Part shown: in pieces, positions 9,176 to 16,170 of the stretch
Numbering within the stretch: the stretch's first letter is position 1
Layout of the letters: each line of letters starts with the position of its first letter
Assembly: GCA_029226085.1 (NCBI GenBank)
Contig: JAQXXN010000204.1
Span: forward strand, 1 to 33,728
Origin: Thermoflexaceae bacterium
GTDB taxonomy: Bacteria; Bacillota; Clostridia; Lachnospirales; Lachnospiraceae
Length of the DNA: 33,728 nt
Direction of reading: 5' to 3'
Notes under the pieces: model-generated
The model's input: the letters and a program-made list of their open reading frames with translations, nothing else
Database searches by the model: none
What the model was told of the DNA's origin: nothing
Program-made: the position numbers and the translations under genes

Positions 9176-10516
9176 ATGGTTAAAAATAGTAAAAAGAAAA
9201 AACAGATAGACCTTATATTAAAAGGAATTTTATATGCAACACCTATTTCATTAACGGCTATATTGTATTTCCTGACGTATGAAAGAAGTAATATGTTATC
9301 TTTTAATCTTTACAACTTTTTACTAGTTTCAATTTGTCTTATTCTATCCATATATTTTAGGCAAAATGAAAACAAGGTGGTTGCTTTAAGTAATATAATA
9401 ATGATTAGTATATGGACTAGCATAATAAATGTTAAGGAATATGGAGTGGTATTTAGCAAACAATTATTTGTAGACTATATGAGTAGCTGGTGTGGCTTGT
9501 GGCTGTTATTTGGATTGCTAGCAATAATGTATTTAGTCATTCTTCTAGTGAGAAAAATTGATTTAAAAATTCTGAAAGCAGAACTGATTTCAAATGAAAA
9601 TGTAGTAACAGTAGAAAAAATTTGTGATTATAGGGATAAACTCAAAGACATTGATGGAGAAGAAAAAAATTATGATACTGCAAAATTAGATGAAAAGAGA
9701 AGCGAGCGCAAACAGGAAGAATTTGAACAGAAAAATAAACAAGAGAAATTTGCGCATGTTGGTTCCATTGTTTTAACAATTATTATTTTGTCGATTTATT
9801 TCTTTTTGCCAATTAGTTTGTTAGATTATATTGAAAAATGGGCGGATAATTTAAATAAATTTGGTTTGTATGAACAAAAACCCCTTGAAGGGCAAATTTA
9901 TATTTCAATTTTAACATATACTATTTACTTTATTATGGTAACTGGAATAATAATTTCCGCCTTTATTGTACTTTATCAGTGTATTCAAACTTTTATAAGG
10001 AAAAAGGTAACAAGCAAAAATATATATAGTAGTTGGTCAAAGTTTTTTGATTTATATAAAATACCAATTGTAGTAATGATTTTTGGCGTTGCGATATTGA
10101 TTACATTTTCAAGAGAAAATTATACTGAAAATATACTACGAAATATAGGTTATGCAACATTAATTGTCAATTTGATAATCTTAATCTTAATGGTTGTATT
10201 GGAATTGCTAAGGCTCTCTTTAGACCAATGCACACGGGAAAAATCACTTCTCAGGAGAGTAATAAGGTACATATATATTTTAACTGTAAATTGTGTAATG
10301 GAAATAGTAATGGGGATATTAGCAGAAATAGATTTTCGTGGGTGGATTTCTTCATTTATCAGTTTCTTTGGAATTGATTCTAATAATGCAGTGAAAAAAA
10401 GAATTAGAGCAGCTATGGAGAAGGCTGTATTGGAAGAAATTTTAAATATTGAAGGAAAACAAGAAAAAGGAAAATTCCAACACTTTAAGAGGAAAGTAAA
10501 AAGTATCAGGAGGTAG
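9176..10516 (+). CDS. polytopic membrane protein of unknown function, first gene of AT-rich cluster
   Basis: Long ORF with a GAAAGGAG RBS upstream. About nine hydrophobic segments and a charged central segment 'DEKRSERKQEEFEQKNKQEKF'. No family recognised. Confidence 0.8.
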   Translation: MVKNSKKKKQIDLILKGILYATPISLTAILYFLTYERSNMLSFNLYNFLLVSICLILSIYFRQNENKVVALSNIIMISIWTSIINVKEYGVVFSKQLFVDYMSSWCGLWLLFGLLAIMYLVILLVRKIDLKILKAELISNENVVTVEKICDYRDKLKDIDGEEKNYDTAKLDEKRSERKQEEFEQKNKQEKFAHVGSIVLTIIILSIYFFLPISLLDYIEKWADNLNKFGLYEQKPLEGQIYISILTYTIYFIMVTGIIISAFIVLYQCIQTFIRKKVTSKNIYSSWSKFFDLYKIPIVVMIFGVAILITFSRENYTENILRNIGYATLIVNLIILILMVVLELLRLSLDQCTREKSLLRRVIRYIYILTVNCVMEIVMGILAEIDFRGWISSFISFFGIDSNNAVKKRIRAAMEKAVLEEILNIEGKQEKGKFQHFKRKVKSIRR

Positions 10517-10520
10517 ACTA

Positions 10521-12617
10521 ATGGATAAAAATAATAGTATGTCAGGTGCAATTAATTTATTGCGTATATGTACAATATTATTGGCAGGAGTGTCATTCTG
10601 GGCTACTGCTCAGGGAATGATGGATTATGTTTTTCAAGAACAGTGGCAGGCATATGCAGCTTCTTTAGCCGTGCAAGGCATGCTTTTGGGATTAAATTTC
10701 TATCTGCCTATGTTCGTAGAAAAAACCAAAGGAAAAATAAAAATAATATTTTTAATAATATTAACGTGTATTGTATTGTTTTGCTCTTCGTGGTTTAGTT
10801 ATGTATTTATTGTTGGAAAAGTTTATTCCCAATCATGGGAAACGGAAAGTCAATTATTGGTAGAACAGAACTATAGAACTGAATTGTATAATGGAACAGA
10901 TTATACAAAAACATATGAGAAGGTTTTAAAAGAAAGATTGGAGTCTGAAATGTTAGAAATATTTTTAACTGTAGATTCCATCAGTGATAAGCAAGGCGAA
11001 CAGTCAGATGCACAAATTAATTGGCAGAAGGAAAGAGAAATATATACTGCAGAAGGATTTGCTGCTAAAGAGTATATGAATAATGTTATATATGCAATGG
11101 AAGATGCTACAAATAAAGAAGCAAGTCTGGATAAAATGGATATAGCAGAGAAAGAAATAGTACAGAAAAGAAAAAATATAGAAACTGCAATTGAAAATTT
11201 AAATAAACAATTGGAAGAATTGAACGTGGGTTTGCAAAATGCGTTAAATAGATGGGAATCGGCACAATCAGCCAGAAATAACGCAACAGATGAAGAAAGT
11301 ATTAAAAGTTTAAATTGGGCAGTTGAAAGTTGGACAGAAACATATAAAAGTATAAGTAATAATATAAAGGAATTGGAAGCTAAAAAAAGTGATTTTGAAA
11401 CTGCATTGGAGCGACTGCAAGTATATCAAGATCAAATTGATTCGATAAAAGGAAAAACGGATAATAGTATTAATTTATCTTTGCAAAAAATACAAGAAGA
11501 AATTTTATCTGAGTCACCTGATGTTGAAAAAATGTCAGAATTAGCAATTGAAGTATTTAATTCATTAAAAAATACGGCTAATGTTTCGAAGGATAACGGT
11601 AGTTCATATATGCAATTATTGAACAAAATGAGTAATTTTATTGAGAAATTAAATGATTATAAAATACTTAAAGAATCGGCCAAATCATTTGACGAAAGTA
11701 TAGAACGGTTAAGAGAAGAATCAAACGAAACATTAGCGGAAAATGATGCATGGAGAATAACATGGAAAGAGAAAATTGATAAACTTAAGTCTTTGATTAG
11801 TGGTTTGCCATTGTATGATGAGAATGACAATGAAATTTTGAATCAATATAATCGAACTAAATCAGTTCAAATTTTAGATGATGTAATTCGAACCTATATA
11901 ACAGAACATAATGCTGCACAACAAGGGCTTATTTATTTGATGAGTCCCTATAATGAATTAGCCATATTCACAATTATTTTGGCGCTTTTCCTTGATGTAG
12001 CGGCCTTTGTAACCGGAATGTTAATATATGTTGTAAATAAAGAACAGGGAAAAAATAATAAAGAGGAAGATATTGAAAAAAAAGAGAATCAAGGTGATAC
12101 AAATAAAAAGCAGGATCTTGATGATACAAAAGATGAAGGTCATTGGACTGTAATTGAAAGTGCTAATAAATATATTTTTTTTACTGGTGATTATGTAAAG
12201 GCAGGAAATGAGTACTCCTATGTAGCATATGATGAAGGTGACGAAATTACTATAAATTTGGAGAGTAAAGAAATTATGGAAGCAGGGATATATTTGCAGG
12301 AAGGCAGTGAGTTTTTTAAACTTGTGCCACAAAAACTATCATTTGAGGTAGCAACTTTACAAATGTGTGATGGTATATATATAAATTGTGGATTGCATTG
12401 GAAAGAACATTTGTTGTCAATTTCCGATGAGGAAGGGAAAGAAGAATTTCTTGCCAATACAGATGAAAATACTCCGGTATACCAAATGGATAGTGCGAGC
12501 TTTGCAATATTTCCAGTAAGTGAACTACAGGGAGAAAAAGTAGATATGACAGTAGTATCTTTAAATAAAAATGGAACAATGGTTGCCAAAATTTATCTCT
12601 TGAACATCAATAATTAA
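10521..12617 (+). CDS. membrane protein: three N-terminal TMs, ~350-aa coiled-coil/helical region, fourth TM, acidic linker and C-terminal soluble domain; unknown function
   Basis: Starts 4 nt after the upstream stop (AGGAGG RBS). TMs at 'LLRICTILLAGVSFWATAQGM', 'AYAASLAVQGMLLGLNFYL', 'IKIIFLIILTCIVLFCSSWFSYVFIV' and 'LAIFTIILALFLDVAAFVTGMLIYVV'. Heptad-rich E/K region between TM3 and TM4. Confidence 0.82.
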   Translation: MDKNNSMSGAINLLRICTILLAGVSFWATAQGMMDYVFQEQWQAYAASLAVQGMLLGLNFYLPMFVEKTKGKIKIIFLIILTCIVLFCSSWFSYVFIVGKVYSQSWETESQLLVEQNYRTELYNGTDYTKTYEKVLKERLESEMLEIFLTVDSISDKQGEQSDAQINWQKEREIYTAEGFAAKEYMNNVIYAMEDATNKEASLDKMDIAEKEIVQKRKNIETAIENLNKQLEELNVGLQNALNRWESAQSARNNATDEESIKSLNWAVESWTETYKSISNNIKELEAKKSDFETALERLQVYQDQIDSIKGKTDNSINLSLQKIQEEILSESPDVEKMSELAIEVFNSLKNTANVSKDNGSSYMQLLNKMSNFIEKLNDYKILKESAKSFDESIERLREESNETLAENDAWRITWKEKIDKLKSLISGLPLYDENDNEILNQYNRTKSVQILDDVIRTYITEHNAAQQGLIYLMSPYNELAIFTIILALFLDVAAFVTGMLIYVVNKEQGKNNKEEDIEKKENQGDTNKKQDLDDTKDEGHWTVIESANKYIFFTGDYVKAGNEYSYVAYDEGDEITINLESKEIMEAGIYLQEGSEFFKLVPQKLSFEVATLQMCDGIYINCGLHWKEHLLSISDEEGKEEFLANTDENTPVYQMDSASFAIFPVSELQGEKVDMTVVSLNKNGTMVAKIYLLNINN

Positions 12618-12680
12618 TTGAAAAAGATAGTGGAGTAAGCAGGTCCAATAGTAATGGTATTATGAAGGAGAGAGTCATTT

Positions 12681-13337
12681 ATGAATTGCATTTGGAATGA
12701 AAAAATTAATCTAAAGAAAAGAATTAATATGGAAATAATAGGAGTATTTATTTTTTTAATAGCAGTACTGTTATTTATAAAACTTTATGACAAGGGTGTT
12801 AGTGGGCAATATCTTTATATGATGTTATGTACGGTAGGAGTGGCTTTGGGTGTAGAACTCATGGTATTGCCACTTAACTTTGCTAATAAGTATATACTAT
12901 ATTTTGCTTTAATTATTTGTGGGGCATTATTAGCAACATGCTATTTTAGTAATTATGCAAGAGTATTTTTTGTTCTTTTTATTTTAGTAATTGCAATTAC
13001 AGGTATTGTGTGTATAATGAGAAAAGTTTTTTCAGCATTTTTATTATTCACTATATTGAGTATGGTTGTAATCATGTCATGAAGTTTAATCATAAGAGTT
13101 ATTCCTCAGTATTCGCCCGCAGGGGTCTACATTTCAATTGTGTTTGGCTGTATTATTTATAATATGATAGGAGTAAAGGTTAATAAAAGAATTTTACAAA
13201 GTTTATTCGGAAAAAATGAAACTTATGATGAACGGCAATTAAAAGATCATTTTAATTTTATCTATATGATTATATTTATATTACTAAATATAACAAATTG
13301 GTTTATTATAATACAGAATGTGCATAACTGTTTTTAA
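12681..13337 (+). pseudogene. small multi-TM protein gene, 218 sense codons interrupted by in-frame TGA at 13080-13082 (ORFs 12681-13082 and 13140-13337)
   Basis: AAGGAGAG RBS before 12681. Frame is continuous across the TGA: ...LLFTILSMVVIMS*SLIIRVIPQYSPAGVYISIVFGCIIYNMIGVKVNKRILQSLFGKNETYDERQLK..., with more hydrophobic segments on both sides. Confidence 0.6.
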
Positions 13338-13461
13338 TAAAATTTTAATGTAGGCAAACTAAGAAATTATACTGTTACTTTTAGAACAAAATAGGTTGAC
13401 TTTTTTCTATATGAGGATTACAATTTATTCATACGAATATTCTTTATGTGGCAACACATTC

Positions 13462-13505
13462 TGGCAGTTTCTGCCAAGTATTCACATTATTAAATTTGGC
13501 AGAAA
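13462..13505 (+). promoter_or_regulatory. mutually exclusive hairpins upstream of the Rpn-like gene
   Basis: TGGCAG-TTT-CTGCCA (13462-13476) versus TTTCTGCCAA (13468-13477) pairing with TTGGCAGAAA (13496-13505). The central arm is shared. Confidence 0.45.
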
Positions 13506-13583
13506 TCGAAGTAAATCTGGTCTTTAAATGATATCCTTTTTCATGTTTATTATGTATTTCTGCCTATCATAGGAGGCTGGTAT

Positions 13584-14546
13584 ATGCAGGAAAAAACGGT
13601 AGTGGCAAATGATCTGGAACTGGCGGGAATGATTGCCCAGTATGATGAACATGCCAAAAGGATTATTAGTAACAAAGGAGTACTGGCAAGGATTCTGAAA
13701 GAATCGGCAGAAGAGTTTCAGGAAGTTTCACTGGAAGAGCTTGAACAATGGATTGAACCGGACGGCTTGATGGAAGGACATATTGCCGGAAACAATACTG
13801 AGGACAAGAAACCGGGTGAGGGCGAGATTTATTATGATGTACGTTTTCAAGTCTGGATTCCGGCAAAAGGGAAAAAAGTTCCGGTAAAACTTCTGATTAA
13901 CATTGAGGCACAGAAGGATTTTTACAAGAAGTATCATATTGTTACACGTGGTGTATTTTACGGTGCAAGAATGATATCGTCCCAGCTTGGAACGGAATTT
14001 ACCGGTTCGAATTATCAGAATGTGCGGAAGGTGTACAGTATCTGGCTGTGTATGAATGCACCGAAAAGAATCGGGAATGCCATGACGGAGTATCATCTGA
14101 GCGAGAAAAACATTGTGGGAAACATGCATGAGAAGAAGGAACATTATGATAAGCTTTCGGTTATTATTATCTGTCTGAATGAGAAGATGCAAGTGAAAGA
14201 GGGTGGAATCCATGATTTCTTAAATGTGTTGTTTTCAACAAGACTTTCGGTTGAGGAAAAGAAGCAGGAGCTGGAAAGCCGTTTTGATATGAAAATGTCA
14301 AAAGAATTAGAGGAAGGAGAGGGAAAAGAAATGTGTAATTTAGGTGAAGCAATTTATGAGGAAGGGATTAGTCAGGGAATCAGTCAGGGGATTAGTCAAG
14401 GGATTTTAAAAGGAAAACTCGAAGGAGAGGAACGAGTGAGCAGACTGAATCTGATCCTGATCGAAGCAAAGAAGTTTGTGGAACTGGAACGAGCATCAAA
14501 GGATGCCGTGTACCGCAGGCAGTTGTTTGAAGAGTATGGAATCTAA
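13584..14546 (+). CDS. Rpn-family / PD-(D/E)XK nuclease transposase-like protein
   Basis: 'YYDVRFQVWIPAKGKKVPVKLLINIEAQKDF...VTRGVFYGARMISSQ' matches the D-ExQ core of Rpn/PDDEXK transposase-like proteins common in Clostridia. C-terminal (ISQG)n repeat. AGGAGG RBS. Confidence 0.78.
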   Translation: MQEKTVVANDLELAGMIAQYDEHAKRIISNKGVLARILKESAEEFQEVSLEELEQWIEPDGLMEGHIAGNNTEDKKPGEGEIYYDVRFQVWIPAKGKKVPVKLLINIEAQKDFYKKYHIVTRGVFYGARMISSQLGTEFTGSNYQNVRKVYSIWLCMNAPKRIGNAMTEYHLSEKNIVGNMHEKKEHYDKLSVIIICLNEKMQVKEGGIHDFLNVLFSTRLSVEEKKQELESRFDMKMSKELEEGEGKEMCNLGEAIYEEGISQGISQGISQGILKGKLEGEERVSRLNLILIEAKKFVELERASKDAVYRRQLFEEYGI

Positions 14547-14588
14547 ACACATATCATTGATTTACATAATGAAGAACGAAGAAGGTAT

Positions 14589-14611
14589 AAAAGGCAGCTA
14601 TTACGCTGCCT
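14589..14611 (+). repeat. stem-loop TATAAAAGGCAGC-tATTAC-GCTGCCT, near-identical to the hairpin at 16143-16170
   Basis: TATAAAAGGCAGCtATTACGCTGCCT at about 14586-14611 versus TATAAAAGGCAGCgccATTACGCTGCCT at about 16141-16167. Confidence 0.6.
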
Positions 14612-14627
14612 CAGAGTGTAGACAAAG

Positions 14628-14655
14628 TCCACGGCACTGCCGTGGATTTTTCTTT
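14628..14655 (+). terminator. Rho-independent terminator downstream of the Rpn-like gene
   Basis: Perfect TCCACGGCA-C-TGCCGTGGA followed by TTTTTCTTTATTT. Confidence 0.8.
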
Positions 14656-14715
14656 ATTTAAGAGGCTGAAAAGTCAGTATTTACAAAACTTTTAAATCTC
14701 TATGGAATTAAAAGT

Positions 14716-14907
14716 ATGCGCCAGATAATCAAAGAAATCGAAGTAAACATGGCATATCGTTGGTTCCTTGGACTAGAACTTTATGATTCTGTTCCTCACT
14801 TTTCTACTTTTGGGAAAAACTATACGAGAAGATTTAAAGATACCGACCTGTTTGAACAAATTTTCCAGCACATCTTGGAAGAATGTTATCGTTTTAAATT
14901 ATTTTAA
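14716..14907 (+). pseudogene. IS1182-family (DUF772-type) transposase fragment
   Basis: 'EIEVNMAYRWFLGLELYDSVPHFSTFGKNYTRRFKDTDLFEQIFQHILEEC' is the conserved N-terminal segment of IS1182-type transposases. The DDE catalytic part is missing. Confidence 0.72.
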
Positions 14908-14979
14908 AAATGTCCATTGTGTATATAAAAATTGACAAAGAAAGCTATTTTGTCTAATATTATGGATAAAGATTTTCTC

Positions 14980-15452
14980 AGGTACAAAAGGGAGGGAATT
15001 TTATTCTTTTGAATACGATGAGAAATGGTTATTGCATGCAGGGACAATTCTTGACCCCGACCTTAAGCTGTATAAAGGAAGACAGTATGTGAGTGATGAT
15101 AAATATATATTTGCTGTGTTTGCGGACTCCTGTCCTGACAGATGGGGACGTATGCTGATGAAACGAAAGGAAGCAGTCAGAGCTAAAAAGGCAGACGAGA
15201 AACCTGGAAAGCTTCTGGAAAGTGATTTCCTTTTAGGCGTCTACGATGAGTCATGAATGGGAGGCCTTCGATTTAAGACGGAATTAAATGGTGATTTTTT
15301 ATCGAATGATAGAGGATGAACAGGCAAAAATAATTGTGAATGAGATTAAAAATACGGTTAAGAATAACTGGAGAAATCTGGCAAAAAAATATGGTCTTGG
15401 ACGAAGTGAGATAGAACGAATGAAGCCTGCGCTTAGAATCAGTGAATGTTAG
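14980..15452 (+). pseudogene. HipA-family toxin kinase, internally deleted remnant
   Basis: Frame reads GTKGREFYSFEYDEKWLLHAGTILDPDLKLYKGRQYVSDDKYIFAVFADSCPDRWGRMLMKRKE...LLESDFLLGVYDES*MGGLRFKTELNGDFLSND (HipA N-terminal region with an in-frame stop). It is followed directly by a C-terminal-like IEDEQAKIIVNEIKNTVKNNWRNLAKKYGLGRSEIERMKPAL. The central kinase domain is absent. Confidence 0.72.
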
Positions 15453-15494
15453 TCTTAAAGCATAATAAATAGATGAATATTTTGGAGGAATGGT

Positions 15495-15815
15495 ATGTTT
15501 TTGATGAAATTACAATCTCTTGTTCCGGAACAGGAAATATCTGATGCAAAGGAAGATTATAAATCAGCTAAGAGGGTAGGACAATATAAAGTGAGCGCAA
15601 AGGCAATCTACAAGCCTGATGGCGGTTATGTGCCGTTTGCGGCTGTAAAGGATTATGTCATCGATAAAAGTAGTGTGCATGTGACAGGATGCTGTGCAGG
15701 AGGGGTTCCTGTGGAACGAATTATTCTCATTACAGACGAAGGAAAGTTCCCGTTTATCTTCGACTCACAAAAGGCAGTTGACAAGGTTGTGGAGTTGATG
15801 AAGCTATGTATTTGA
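15495..15815 (+). CDS. hypothetical protein (106 aa)
   Basis: ORF with TTGGAGGAATGG RBS region. Protein-like composition (VSAKAIYKPDGGYVPFAAVKDYVIDKSSVHVTGCCAGGVPVERI). Confidence 0.55.
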   Translation: MFLMKLQSLVPEQEISDAKEDYKSAKRVGQYKVSAKAIYKPDGGYVPFAAVKDYVIDKSSVHVTGCCAGGVPVERIILITDEGKFPFIFDSQKAVDKVVELMKLCI

Positions 15816-16000
15816 TTTCTGCATATTTTGACGAGAAAAGCAATCAAATATTGCAAAGATACATTGATTAGATTGCAGCAAAGACGGGTAATACTTTTAT
15901 GACTGCTAATCATGTGCTGCCGCATGTAACAGAGTGACGGATTAAATGTGAGCGTAGTTCCTATATGGAAGTGGTTATTGCAGGAATAAGGATGTAATCA
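15806..16000 (+). pseudogene. 2'-5' RNA ligase-like remnant
   Basis: MYLISAYFDEKSNQILQRYID*IAAKTGNTFMTANHVLPHVTE* resembles the N-terminus of the LigT/2'-5' RNA ligase family ('F.....PHLT'), with multiple stops. Recognised by memory only. Confidence 0.4.
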
Positions 16001-16142
16001 ATGAATATTGAACTGATTTGTGAGGACAGATATGCGTAAGAAAATCATGAAATGCTGAAGATATACTGAATATACCGAAGTATTCCGGTGTGGCGTGGCA
16101 TTTGCAAATATAAGCCGGGAAATGATGCCGACAGAAGAATAT

Positions 16143-16170
16143 AAAAGGCAGCGCCATTACGCTGCCTTTT
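16143..16170 (-). terminator. terminator of asnB with the asnB stop codon in its loop (potentially bidirectional)
   Basis: Perfect 11-bp stem AAAAGGCAGCG / CGCTGCCTTTT around loop 16154-16159. asnB TAA occupies 16157-16159. Confidence 0.75.

Noticed and set aside
13080-13082. Selenocysteine recoding at the in-frame TGA
   Set aside because: No selenoprotein family context, no recognisable SECIS-type hairpin noticed just after it, and the position is between hydrophobic segments. A nonsense mutation is simpler.
9176-13337. Naming the cluster as a specific known defence system such as Zorya
   Set aside because: Only general features (TM plus coiled coil) are shared. No ATPase, nuclease or peptidoglycan-binding motif was seen in the cluster.
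14340-14420. Possible CRISPR-like or non-coding tandem repeat
   Set aside because: The 12-bp units are in frame and encode ISQG repeats inside the Rpn-like ORF; no spacers.
14476-14661. 61-aa ORF overlapping the Rpn gene end
   Set aside because: Out-of-frame with the Rpn gene and runs through the terminator hairpins at 14589-14655; chance ORF.
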